NCBI GenBank assembly: GCA_041287865.1
Contig: JBGGMV010000119.1
Coordinates: 1 to 64,000, forward strand
Length of the DNA: 64,000 bases
Source: JAPWJZ01 sp041287865
GTDB taxonomy: Bacteria; Pseudomonadota; Alphaproteobacteria; Micavibrionales; UBA2020
Direction: 5' to 3'
Shown here: positions 1 through 8,261 of the stretch, in pieces
Numbering within the stretch: the first letter of the stretch is position 1
Layout of the letters: each line of letters opens with the position of its first letter
Made by a program: the position numbers and the translations under genes
The notes under the pieces: model-generated
Told to the model about the DNA's origin: nothing
Database searches by the model: none
The model's input: the letters and a program-made list of their open reading frames with translations, nothing else

Positions 1-48
1 CTGATGGGCACCGGGTTTTTTGCAAGCCTGACTATGCTTTATGAATAA
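1..48 (+). CDS. Possible C-terminal end of an upstream gene (partial)
   Basis: The first reading frame is open from the first base to a TAA stop at 46-48, giving 15 residues that end in SLTMLYE. This could be the tail of a gene that begins outside the window. The fragment is too short to identify, and an open run of this length is expected by chance, so it is only a possibility. Confidence 0.25.
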   Translation: MMGTGFFASLTMLYE

Positions 49-78
49 AAACCTGATTTTAAACGAAAAGGTGTGACA

Positions 79-1557
79 ATGTTCGGAGACAACAAAAGAC
101 GCCCCGCTGAATCGCCCGCGCCGGAGCCTATTGCCACACCCGCCAAGAAAGAAACCGCATCCTGGGATGACGGCCTGACCGGCGCGAACCCCAAGCGCTC
201 CAGCTACTTCACCAAGATGCGCTCCGAAGCCTACATGAACCACAACCTGGTCGAAAACTTCGTCGAATTCTGGGCGGCGATCCAGGTCGACGCGGCCTCC
301 GACAAATGGCGCGTCATGCACTACATGGTCTATGACCTCGACAAGGCCGAAGGCAAATTCGTCTCCGAACAGGTGTCGAAGAACGACGTGCCCTTCGCCG
401 AAGCCGTCGCCATGCTGGCTAAGCAGGAATACATCGCCGCCAAGATGATGACCCACAAGGAAGTCAACCTCGAGCAGGATTATCCCGCCGCGAAATTCCC
501 CGAACTGAAAATCCACTTCTACGACCTCGAGCACTATAAAAAGGCCGCGAACATCGAAGGCCTTGCCTTCGACGAATACAACGCCGTTTACCGCCGCGTG
601 GAAGGCATGATCACCGCGCAGGCGACTTTCAAGCGCACCGAAGTCGTGAAATCGATCCTCGCCGCCGAACAGGCCTCCGACAACCCGCTGGTGAAGGCGA
701 AAATGGAAGCCGGCATCCTGACCGACCTGATGGTCACGGCCTCCGACCGCGCCGCGACGCTCGACAACATCCTGAAAATCGGCCAGGTGCTGAACACCAT
801 GGACGAATTCGCCTCGCAAGTCGGCGCTTTCTACCTCGCCATCCAGAAGGGCGTGAAGCGCGACGAGAAATTTGACCGCATCGAAGGCCTTAAGCCCGAG
901 GAAAAGAACGCGGCCGTTACGCGTGCGCAAGGCTACCTGCCCGGCAACGTGACCGAGAACAACGCCTTCCCGAAAATCCTGGAAGAAATCCTGCCGAAAA
1001 TGAACCAGCAGCTGCAGGCCGCCAAGCAGCTTGGCGTGCATGTCGAGCCCTTCCAGAAATTCACCGCCGAATGCGAAATTTACGCGAACCTGCTTTACGC
1101 GTCGCGCAACCGCGGCAAGCTGGAGATGGGCTTCGTCAACGTCAATAACACCGACGCGAACCTGATCACCGAAATCCGCGCCTCCGTCGACCGCGCCAAC
1201 AAGAAATTCCTCGAGCTGGGCGGCACGAAGGAACAGATGGACAAGCTGCAGGCATGGGTCGCCGACACGAAAAAAGACCCCGTGCCGAACTGGCTGCCCG
1301 CTTTCCTCTCTCGCTATTACACCGAGCGCGCGAAAGTCATGCAGAAAGTGCAGGACCGCAACGCCGGCGTCCGCCACGTGGCCACTATGCCCGCCGACGT
1401 CAAGCCCGCCGTGACGAACGAATTCAACGATCATTCGGCGCCCACCGGCAAGCCCGTGCGCTCCACGCCTCAGCCGGCATCGACGAACGACGACACACCC
1501 TCGCCTGAATCGCTCGACAAGTTCAAGAACGTCATGAACCGTCCGCCGAAACCCTGA
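79..1557 (+). CDS. Hypothetical protein, 492 aa, first of a co-directional pair
   Basis: I do not recognise a family. The product is a soluble-looking, charged, mostly helical protein without signal peptide or membrane segment. The last ~50 residues are rich in Pro, Ser, Thr and Asn and look disordered. An in-frame GTG lies 6 bases upstream, but the AAAAGG ribosome binding site at 66-71 is spaced correctly only for the ATG at 79. The next gene starts 22 bases after the stop, so the two are probably co-transcribed. Both proteins carry, in their N-terminal half, a segment with a Trp, a YDL motif and a following acidic stretch, which may mean distant paralogy. That comparison was made by eye. 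Confidence is high that it is a gene and nil on its function. Confidence 0.8.
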   Translation: MFGDNKRRPAESPAPEPIATPAKKETASWDDGLTGANPKRSSYFTKMRSEAYMNHNLVENFVEFWAAIQVDAASDKWRVMHYMVYDLDKAEGKFVSEQVSKNDVPFAEAVAMLAKQEYIAAKMMTHKEVNLEQDYPAAKFPELKIHFYDLEHYKKAANIEGLAFDEYNAVYRRVEGMITAQATFKRTEVVKSILAAEQASDNPLVKAKMEAGILTDLMVTASDRAATLDNILKIGQVLNTMDEFASQVGAFYLAIQKGVKRDEKFDRIEGLKPEEKNAAVTRAQGYLPGNVTENNAFPKILEEILPKMNQQLQAAKQLGVHVEPFQKFTAECEIYANLLYASRNRGKLEMGFVNVNNTDANLITEIRASVDRANKKFLELGGTKEQMDKLQAWVADTKKDPVPNWLPAFLSRYYTERAKVMQKVQDRNAGVRHVATMPADVKPAVTNEFNDHSAPTGKPVRSTPQPASTNDDTPSPESLDKFKNVMNRPPKP

Positions 1558-1579
1558 TAATAGGGCAGGGGACGAAACC

Positions 1580-3040
1580 ATGGACATGTTCAAGTGGATC
1601 GGCCGCAAGAAGCGGGAGGAAGCCTGGATGCAGGAACCCCGCCGCGTGCCCGGCTTCGCCGCTGCCCTTGGCGATGACAACCTCCGCTGGATGATGACGC
1701 AGGAATTCGTCAACGACGAAGACAAGAACATCCGCATCTATCTCGCGGCGCACCAGCCCGACCCCAAAAAAGAAACATGGCATCTGTTGAAGGTCACCTA
1801 TGACCTGAAACGTGACGCCAGCGAAATCGGCACGTCAACGCAGGAAGTATTCGACGATCCGCTGCAGGTGGTGAAAGCCATGCGCGACTGGGAACGCTCG
1901 ATGCGCGCCTCGGAAAGTTATGTCCTGCACGAGGGTGCCCGCCCCACGTACCTGAATTTTGCCAACAAATACGGCGTGCACTTTGACGACAAGGGCGGCG
2001 TCTTCCGCGTTGAGCAGGAAGAAGCGCTGACCAAGGGCACCTTCATGAGCCGCGAGAGCCTCGACAAGCTCTTCCACAAGGAAGCTGCCAAACGCCAGCC
2101 GCTCGACAACTGGGACGCGCTGCATGCCGAGCTTGCCAACAAATGGCCGGAAAGCTGGATCGTGAAGGATGAACGCTTCACCGTGCTGCCGAAGGACGAC
2201 CCCAAGGCCGAGCTTGCCCCCGTGCAGGCTGTGGCTGAAACATGGGAAAAACCCAAGCCGAAGCCGGTCGAAACTCCGAAACCCGTTGCGCCTGCACCCG
2301 GGCCGCTGATTATTCCCGGCCCCATCGCGCCGACGTTGATTCCGCCTGTTCCCGTTCCGGCGCCTGTCGCTGTCGAGGGCACCGCACCCGCGCCCAAGCC
2401 TGTCGACGTAACGCCTGTCTTTAATAACTACGCGGGCTATCCTGAAATGGCGCGCGTGCTATTTTCGCGCACCGTCACGCTGGCCGATATGGCCGCCGAC
2501 CCCGCCTATGCCGAATACGCGCATCATGCAACGCAGATGCACAAGGAATTGCGCGCGCTGCCTGCCCTGCTGAACGACACGACGCAGAACCGCTATGCCA
2601 AAGAAGGCACGATCACCAACCTGCTGCGCGCCCGCCGGGACGCGCCGAAAAAATTCACCACCGGCGATACCGGCAAGCTGGCGCAGCATCTGCTGGACGT
2701 CTCGCTGCTGCTGGGCGTGCTCCGCGCGGGTGTTGACCTCTATCAGGAAGAATTCGGCAAGGGCCGCCTGTCTCCTGATGGCCTGCAGATGATCTCGAAA
2801 CTCGGCGATTCATGCGCCGAATTCGCCAAGGATAAATTCGGCCTCGACGATGCCGAAGCCAAGAAGGTTTCCGCCATCATCACCCAGGGCCGCGATCCGG
2901 ATGACGCCGATTTCCCGCTGGAAAAAGTCTTCGCAAAATTCCCCGCGCCGGCCTTCACGCCTGCGCCGCCCAAACCCGCTCCGCCGCCGAAGCCCAAGCA
3001 GCCGTCGGCTAAAAAGCGTGCCAATGATTGGTGGGATTGA
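1580..3040 (+). CDS. Hypothetical protein, 486 aa, with proline-rich linker
   Basis: Unrecognised cytoplasmic protein with three parts. Residues 1 to about 220 form a charged N-terminal domain. Residues ~222-282 are a Pro/Ala/Val-rich linker with KPKP and PVPVPAP runs. A helical C-terminal domain (~285-455) follows, then a second Pro/Lys-rich tail ending in DWWD. There is no signal peptide or membrane span. A GGGGAC ribosome binding site precedes the ATG. It follows the previous gene by 22 bases, and a strong hairpin terminator lies just after it, so the two genes form a complete transcription unit. The linker suggests two independently folding domains, perhaps a scaffold or surface-interaction role, but nothing in the sequence specifies one. 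Confidence 0.8.
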   Translation: MDMFKWIGRKKREEAWMQEPRRVPGFAAALGDDNLRWMMTQEFVNDEDKNIRIYLAAHQPDPKKETWHLLKVTYDLKRDASEIGTSTQEVFDDPLQVVKAMRDWERSMRASESYVLHEGARPTYLNFANKYGVHFDDKGGVFRVEQEEALTKGTFMSRESLDKLFHKEAAKRQPLDNWDALHAELANKWPESWIVKDERFTVLPKDDPKAELAPVQAVAETWEKPKPKPVETPKPVAPAPGPLIIPGPIAPTLIPPVPVPAPVAVEGTAPAPKPVDVTPVFNNYAGYPEMARVLFSRTVTLADMAADPAYAEYAHHATQMHKELRALPALLNDTTQNRYAKEGTITNLLRARRDAPKKFTTGDTGKLAQHLLDVSLLLGVLRAGVDLYQEEFGKGRLSPDGLQMISKLGDSCAEFAKDKFGLDDAEAKKVSAIITQGRDPDDADFPLEKVFAKFPAPAFTPAPPKPAPPPKPKQPSAKKRANDWWD

Positions 3041-3056
3041 TTTTTCATTCTGAATT

Positions 3057-3092
3057 AAAAAAGCGCGGGGTTTGAGCCCCCGCGCTTTTTTT
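3057..3092. terminator. Bidirectional intrinsic terminator
   Basis: An 8-bp GC stem (GCGCGGGG / CCCCGCGC) with a short loop is flanked by an A-run on the left and a T-run on the right. It therefore works in both directions. It lies between two convergent units: the pair of hypothetical genes on the plus strand and the aldehyde dehydrogenase operon on the minus strand. Confidence 0.85.
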
Positions 3093-3105
3093 GTGGCCGA
3101 AGCCC

Positions 3106-5505
3106 TTACTCGCCGTAAGGGATCCAGACGTTCTTGATCTCGGTCGCGTGGCGGAGGTATTCCTCGCCCTCGGCCTGATCGCGGTCGAACCAGTCGCGCT
3201 GCAGGCCGTTGTTGACCCAGGTGCGCTTCAGGTTGCCGGTCGAGCCTTTTTCGACGGCGGCGGAACCGCTGTCGGAGCCGAAGTACCAGATCGCGTCGAT
3301 CTCGTCATGCTCGCACAGCGTCTTGGTCAGCTCTTTGCGGTGGCCGGTCACGATATTGATCGAGCCGTCAACCACATCAGACGTGTCAAAGACCTGATAA
3401 AGGTCGGTCGCCAGCAGCGGGTATTTTTCGGACGGCACGATCACGGTGCGCGAACCCATGGCCATCGCGGGCGCGAAGAGCGACACGAAGGACAGCAACG
3501 GGTTTTCATCCGGGCAGACGATGCCGAGAATGCCCACAGGCTCCTTCATGGCGACAGACACAAGGCGGGCAGGGGGGTAATGCACGTCGCCGTCATATTT
3601 ATCGGCCCATGCGGCATAGGTGAAGAGGCGGCGGATAGACTCGTCCACTTCCTTCTGCGCGGCGGCGGGGGTAACACCCGTCAGCTGCACAAGGCGCTTC
3701 TTGAACTCGTCGCCACGTGCCGAGAGGTTTTCGGCGATGTAGTAGAGGATCTGCGCGCGCAGGTGGTGGGCCGATTTGCCCCAGCCTTCGGCCTTTTTGG
3801 CGGCCTCGACAGCATTGCGGATATCCTTGCGGTTGCCTTCGCCTACCTGGCCGACCAGCTTGCCGTTCTTGTCGGTGATGGAAAGGCTATAGGCGCCGTC
3901 AGGACGTGCCTGCTTGCCGCCAATATACAGTTTCGCGGTGCGGTCGATATTGGCGATGCCTTCCACAGCGGCCACGTGTTTCGCGGCGTTGAGGGTCGAC
4001 TTGCTTTCTTTGTATGCGGGCAGCGATTTGGCGTATTTGGGTTTCAGGTAGGCGTACATGCCTTCGCGTCCGCCTTCGCGGCCGAAGCCCGATTCACGGT
4101 AGCCGCCGAAGCCGCAGGCCGCGTCGAACATGTTGGTCGAGTTGATCCAGACCACGCCGGCCTTGATCTTCGGCGCAACGTCGAGCGCGAGGTTGATGTT
4201 CTCGCTCCAGATGGAGGCCGCGAGACCGTAACGGCTGTTGTTCGCCAGCAGCACGGCTTCTTCCGGCGTGCGGAAGGTCATGACGACGACGACGGGGCCG
4301 AAAATTTCGACTTCCGCGACGGTCGATGACGGCTGTACGTTCAGCAGCATGGTGGGCGGGTAGAAACAGCCGCCGGTGGGGCAGGCGTCCTTGCCCGGCT
4401 GGACGATCTTCGCGCCTTCCTTCACGCCCTGCTTCACAAGGCGGTCGATTTTCTGGAACTGCTCGTCCGATGCCAGCGAACCCATATCGATGGCTTTGTC
4501 GAGCGGCGGGCCGACGCGCAGGTTTTCCATGCGGCGCGTCAGTTTCTTGATCATCTTGTCGGCGATGCCTTCCTGCAGCAGCAGGCGCGAACCCGCGCAG
4601 CAAACCTCGCCCTGGTTCAGCCAGATGCCGTCAACAACGCCTTCCACGGCGCTGTCGAGGTCGGCGTTTTCAAACACGATGGTGGGCGATTTGCCGCCCA
4701 GTTCCAGCGTCAGCGCCTTGCCGGAGCCTGCGGTGGCTTCGCGGATAATGCGGCCTACGTCGGTCGAGCCGGTGAAGTCGATTTTGGCGATGCCGTCATG
4801 TTTCGTGATTTCAGCGCCGGTGGAACCGTCGCCGTTCACGATGTTCACCACGCCCGCGGGCAGGCCTGCCTCGAGGCACAGTTCCGCAAACAGCATGGCG
4901 GTGAGGGGCGTAAACTCGGCAGGCTTCAGCACCACCGTGTTACCGGCGGCAAGGGCAGGCGCGATTTTCCACGCCAGCATCAGGAAGGGGAAGTTCCAGG
5001 GAATAACCTGCCCCACGACGCCGTGCGCTTCGTAGGCGGGGAATTCGCTCTCGAGGATCTGCGCCCAGCCTGCATGGTGATAGAAATGGCGGGCGGCCAG
5101 CGACACGTCGATGTCGCGCGTCTCGCGGATCGGCTTGCCGTTGTCGAGGCTTTCCACCACGGCCAGCAGGCGCGAATTTTTCTGGATCAGGCGGGCCAGC
5201 GCATAGAGGTATTTCGCGCGCACGTGACCGTCAAGCGCGGCCCATGATTTCTGCGCCTTCTGCGCGGCTTTCACGGCGGCATCCACATCAGCCTTCGCGC
5301 CGCAGGCGATCTTGGCGATGATTTCGCCCGTCGCGGGGTTTTTGGTGGCGAAGGATTTGCCCTTGGCGGGTTTCACCCATTTGCCGGCGATGAAGTGGCC
5401 GAAGCTGCGGCCATGGCCTTCCAGCCATTCTTTCGCGGTTTTATCGCTTTCCGGCGCGGGGCCGTATTCCATGGTTTCAAAAATTTCTGCGACTTTGGCG
5501 GACAT
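3106..5505 (-). CDS. ALDH16-type aldehyde dehydrogenase (duplicated ALDH domain)
   Basis: NAD(P)-dependent oxidation of an aldehyde to the acid. At 799 residues it is far longer than the usual ~490. Residues ~30-500 form a complete ALDH domain with the PWNFP motif (~169-173), general base E268 in LELGGKSP, and catalytic C302 in GEVCCAG. Residues ~525-799 form a second, partial ALDH-like domain without the catalytic Cys motif. This is the architecture of the ALDH16 family, whose bacterial members keep the catalytic Cys. The gene is last in an operon behind deoC and a 61-residue protein. DeoC releases acetaldehyde, so acetaldehyde is the likely substrate, though this is inferred from context only. 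Confidence 0.9.
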   Translation of the reverse strand: MSAKVAEIFETMEYGPAPESDKTAKEWLEGHGRSFGHFIAGKWVKPAKGKSFATKNPATGEIIAKIACGAKADVDAAVKAAQKAQKSWAALDGHVRAKYLYALARLIQKNSRLLAVVESLDNGKPIRETRDIDVSLAARHFYHHAGWAQILESEFPAYEAHGVVGQVIPWNFPFLMLAWKIAPALAAGNTVVLKPAEFTPLTAMLFAELCLEAGLPAGVVNIVNGDGSTGAEITKHDGIAKIDFTGSTDVGRIIREATAGSGKALTLELGGKSPTIVFENADLDSAVEGVVDGIWLNQGEVCCAGSRLLLQEGIADKMIKKLTRRMENLRVGPPLDKAIDMGSLASDEQFQKIDRLVKQGVKEGAKIVQPGKDACPTGGCFYPPTMLLNVQPSSTVAEVEIFGPVVVVMTFRTPEEAVLLANNSRYGLAASIWSENINLALDVAPKIKAGVVWINSTNMFDAACGFGGYRESGFGREGGREGMYAYLKPKYAKSLPAYKESKSTLNAAKHVAAVEGIANIDRTAKLYIGGKQARPDGAYSLSITDKNGKLVGQVGEGNRKDIRNAVEAAKKAEGWGKSAHHLRAQILYYIAENLSARGDEFKKRLVQLTGVTPAAAQKEVDESIRRLFTYAAWADKYDGDVHYPPARLVSVAMKEPVGILGIVCPDENPLLSFVSLFAPAMAMGSRTVIVPSEKYPLLATDLYQVFDTSDVVDGSINIVTGHRKELTKTLCEHDEIDAIWYFGSDSGSAAVEKGSTGNLKRTWVNNGLQRDWFDRDQAEGEEYLRHATEIKNVWIPYGE

Positions 5506-5507
5506 GA

Positions 5508-5693
5508 TTATTTGCTCCTCTTGGGGCGTTTAACGCGTTGGATGACGGCCTTGCCTTCGGTGGGGTCGGTCTTGCCGTAGATCACTTCGGCATCTACGAC
5601 TTTCTTGATGGCTTTGTCCCAGTTGGGGTCGGAGTCCTTGTATTCCTTGATGCGGCGAAGGACTTTGGCGTTGAAATTATCTTTGGGCTGCAT
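5508..5693 (-). CDS. Small basic hypothetical protein, 61 aa
   Basis: A short Lys/Arg-rich protein starting MQPKDNFNAKV and ending KRPKRSK. A longer frame extends upstream into deoC, but that part is a shadow of deoC. The ATG at 5693 lies only 5 bases beyond the deoC stop, and the next gene begins 2 bases after its own stop. Tight packing between deoC and the dehydrogenase supports a real gene. No domain is recognised. The charge pattern could suit a nucleic-acid-binding or adaptor role, which is a guess. Confidence 0.65.
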   Translation of the reverse strand: MQPKDNFNAKVLRRIKEYKDSDPNWDKAIKKVVDAEVIYGKTDPTEGKAVIQRVKRPKRSK

Positions 5694-5698
5694 GGCGA

Positions 5699-6742
5699 TT
5701 AACCCACCGGATGACGGTTGTTGGCCGAATAGCGGCCGGTGAGGTAATGCTCCAGCTGGCGCTCGATATCGGCCAGCAGGCTTGATGCGCCGACGCGGAA
5801 CAGGTCGGGCTGCAGCCATTCATGGCCCAGTTCTTCCTTCATGATGAACTGGTAATTCATCACGTCTTTCGCGTGTGCGATGCCGCCGGCGGGCTTGTAG
5901 CCGATCTTGTAACCCGTCTGGTCTTCGAACTCGCGGATCATGCGGATCATGACCATGGTGACGTTCAGGTTGGCGTTGACGGCTTCTTTGCCCGTCGAGG
6001 TCTTGATGAAGTCGGAACCCGCCATCATCGCAACCATCGAGGCCTTCGCCACGTTGCGCATGGTGGCCAGTTCGCCGGTGGCGAGAATGGATTTCAGGTG
6101 CGCATCGCCGCAGGCTTCACGCATCTGCTTCACTTCGTCGTAGAGCGCCTGCCAGTTGCCGGTCAGGACGTGGCCGCGGGTTATGACGATATCGATTTCG
6201 GTAGCGCCAGCGGCGACGGATTCACGAATTTCCTGCAAACGCTGCTTCAGCGGCGAAAGGCCATGGGGGAAGCCGGCGGCAACAGCGGCCACGGGAATGC
6301 CCGTGCCCTCCAGTTCCTTCACGGCGGTGGGCACCATTTCATGGTAAACGCAGACCGCGCCGGTGGTCAGCTTCAGGCTTTCGATGCCGAGCGAGGATAC
6401 CAGATCGTCACGCAGCGGCTTGCGGGCCTTGGCGCAGAGGCGCTTCACGCGGCCGGGGGTATCGTCGCCCGACAGGGTGGTCAGGTCCATGCAGGCGATG
6501 GCCTTCAGCAGCCATGCGGCCTGCCACTGCTTCTTGACCGTGCGGCGGCCCAGCAGGGTGCTGGTGCGGCGCTCGATGGCCGAAAGGTTAACGTTAAGAC
6601 CCTCGAGCCAATCTATATTGAGATCGGTGCCGGGGTTGCGGGCATGGGCGTGGCCTTTATTGGCCGCAGTGGGTAATTTCATGGGCAGATTTGTCACAGG
6701 CGTGGTTGTAGCCGTGGTCATCTGCTGATGTGGCTTGGCCAT
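5699..6742 (-). CDS. deoC: Deoxyribose-phosphate aldolase
   Basis: Cleaves 2-deoxyribose-5-phosphate to glyceraldehyde-3-phosphate and acetaldehyde in deoxynucleoside catabolism. The Schiff-base lysine is visible in DFIKTSTGK and the second catalytic lysine in KPAGGI, both in the C-terminal half. At 347 residues it has about 60-90 extra N-terminal residues compared with short bacterial DeoC, as in the longer DERA class. A GAGGAGCC ribosome binding site precedes the ATG. It is the first gene of a three-gene operon ending in an aldehyde dehydrogenase, which could remove the acetaldehyde. It diverges from the helicase gene on the other strand. Confidence 0.95.
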   Translation of the reverse strand: MAKPHQQMTTATTTPVTNLPMKLPTAANKGHAHARNPGTDLNIDWLEGLNVNLSAIERRTSTLLGRRTVKKQWQAAWLLKAIACMDLTTLSGDDTPGRVKRLCAKARKPLRDDLVSSLGIESLKLTTGAVCVYHEMVPTAVKELEGTGIPVAAVAAGFPHGLSPLKQRLQEIRESVAAGATEIDIVITRGHVLTGNWQALYDEVKQMREACGDAHLKSILATGELATMRNVAKASMVAMMAGSDFIKTSTGKEAVNANLNVTMVMIRMIREFEDQTGYKIGYKPAGGIAHAKDVMNYQFIMKEELGHEWLQPDLFRVGASSLLADIERQLEHYLTGRYSANNRHPVG

Positions 6743-6868
6743 AGAAGGCTCCTCGTCTATAAATATGAAATAACGCTTGTAAACTACATATAAAGCAGCG
6801 TATGAGCAATATATTCAGGGCTTAAAATGCGCAGAAAATACGAAAAATAGGCGACGAAAAGCAGAATT
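6743..6868. promoter_or_regulatory. Divergent promoter region between deoC and the helicase
   Basis: A 126-bp AT-rich intergenic stretch separates two divergent genes, so it must hold at least one promoter in each direction. Several TATA-like hexamers are present on both strands (for example TATAAA near 6791), but I cannot choose a -35/-10 pair with confidence. No obvious operator dyad was found. Confidence 0.4.
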
Positions 6869-8179
6869 ATGGAATTTAAAGAGCTCGGTCTCAGCGAAGC
6901 GGTTCTCAAGGCGATTGAAGAAGCCGGTTACAAGAACCCCACCCCCATTCAGGAACAAGCCATCCCTGCCATCCAGATGTGCCGTGACGTGCTGAGTCTG
7001 GCGCAAACGGGCACCGGCAAGACCGGCGCCTTCACCATCCCGATGATCGACAGCCTGGCCGGTGGCCGTGCCAAGGCGCGCATGCCGCGCTCGCTGATTT
7101 TATCGCCCACGCGCGAACTGGCCATGCAGACGGCCGACAACTTCGACAAGTACGGCAAGTACCATCCGCTGACCAAGGCGCTGATCGTCGGCGGCACGTC
7201 GATGGATGAACAGATCTCGCTGCTCGACCGCGGCGTGGACGTGCTGATCGCGACGCCCGGGCGCCTGCTCGACCTGTTTGGTCGTGGCAAGATTTTGCTG
7301 GCCGACATCAAGATTTTGGTGATCGACGAAGCCGATCGCATGATGGATATGGGCTTTATCCCCGATCTCGAAAAGATCGTTTCGATCCTGCCGCCGCTGC
7401 GCCAGACGCTGTTTTTCTCGGCCACCATGCCGCCGGAAATCAAGCGCCTTGCCGATAAATTCCTCTCTAACCCCAAGACAATCACGGTTTCCGCGCCGTC
7501 ATCCACGAGCGAAAACGTCGAGGCTTTCGTGGTGCACCTGCCGCATTTCAAGCAGAAACAAAACGCCTTCTGGACGCTTTACCAGCAGGAGCAGCCGAAG
7601 AATGCTTTCGTGTTCTGCAACCGCAAACGCGATATCGAGGAAGTCCGCCGCTTCATGAAGTCGAAGGGCATCAAGGCTGCCGCGCTGCATGGCGACATGG
7701 AGCAGTCCGAACGAACCGAGGCGCTGAACGAATTCAAGGCGGGCATCAGCCAGATTCTGGTCTGCTCCGACGTCGCCGCGCGGGGCCTCGACGTGCAGGC
7801 CATGTCGCATGTGTTCAACTGGGATGTGCCTTTCCACCCCGAAGATTACGTTCACCGCATCGGCCGTACGGGCCGCGCAGGCCTCAAGGGCCGCGCGTTC
7901 ATGTTCTGCACGCCGATGGATGACAAGGCGCTGCGCCTGATCGAAAAACTGATCAACAAAAAGATCGAGGTTCTGGAACTGGGCGGACTGCCCAAGGCAG
8001 CCCCGCCGCCGCAGCCCGAAAAGCCGCGCGCCGAACCCGCAGTGCGCCAGAAAGAACGCCACCACAACCGCCACGAAAAGCAGAACCACCGCACCCGTCA
8101 TGTCGATAATATCGAACTGGACAATGACAAGAACGACGGCAGCTTCGGCGACGACGTGCCTTCCTTCCTTCGTAAATAG
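6869..8179 (+). CDS. rhlE: DEAD-box ATP-dependent RNA helicase, RhlE type
   Basis: Unwinds RNA duplexes, typically in ribosome assembly, RNA decay or cold adaptation. The full motif set is present: Q motif (NPTPIQEQAIP), Walker A AQTGTGKT at 45-52, PTRELA at 80-85, TPGR, DEAD at 153-156, SAT at 184-186, then ARGLDVQ and HRIGRTGRAG in the second RecA domain. The C-terminal ~60 residues are rich in Lys, Arg and His, a common RNA-binding tail. The 436-residue length fits RhlE. Assignment within the DEAD family rests on overall pattern. It stands alone and is followed by a putative lptD promoter. Confidence 0.9.
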   Translation: MEFKELGLSEAVLKAIEEAGYKNPTPIQEQAIPAIQMCRDVLSLAQTGTGKTGAFTIPMIDSLAGGRAKARMPRSLILSPTRELAMQTADNFDKYGKYHPLTKALIVGGTSMDEQISLLDRGVDVLIATPGRLLDLFGRGKILLADIKILVIDEADRMMDMGFIPDLEKIVSILPPLRQTLFFSATMPPEIKRLADKFLSNPKTITVSAPSSTSENVEAFVVHLPHFKQKQNAFWTLYQQEQPKNAFVFCNRKRDIEEVRRFMKSKGIKAAALHGDMEQSERTEALNEFKAGISQILVCSDVAARGLDVQAMSHVFNWDVPFHPEDYVHRIGRTGRAGLKGRAFMFCTPMDDKALRLIEKLINKKIEVLELGGLPKAAPPPQPEKPRAEPAVRQKERHHNRHEKQNHRTRHVDNIELDNDKNDGSFGDDVPSFLRK

Positions 8180-8197
8180 GCGCTACGGGCGTTTTTC

Positions 8198-8226
8198 TTG
8201 ACAACTCCCTGATTTTTCAGGAAAAT
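8198..8226 (+). promoter_or_regulatory. Putative sigma-70-type promoter for lptD
   Basis: A perfect TTGACA at 8198-8203 is followed, after 17 bases, by GAAAAT at 8221-8226, which matches the -10 consensus at four positions. It lies 36 bases upstream of the lptD ATG. The spacer contains a small palindrome, CCTGATTTTTCAGG. It is assigned from consensus and spacing only. Confidence 0.45.
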
Positions 8227-8261
8227 AGCACGTTGAACGGGGTCTTTACTGAACAAGCCGG

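Noticed and set aside
3091..4329. 412-residue frame on the plus strand
   Set aside because: Antisense to the aldehyde dehydrogenase, whose motifs on the minus strand are unambiguous.
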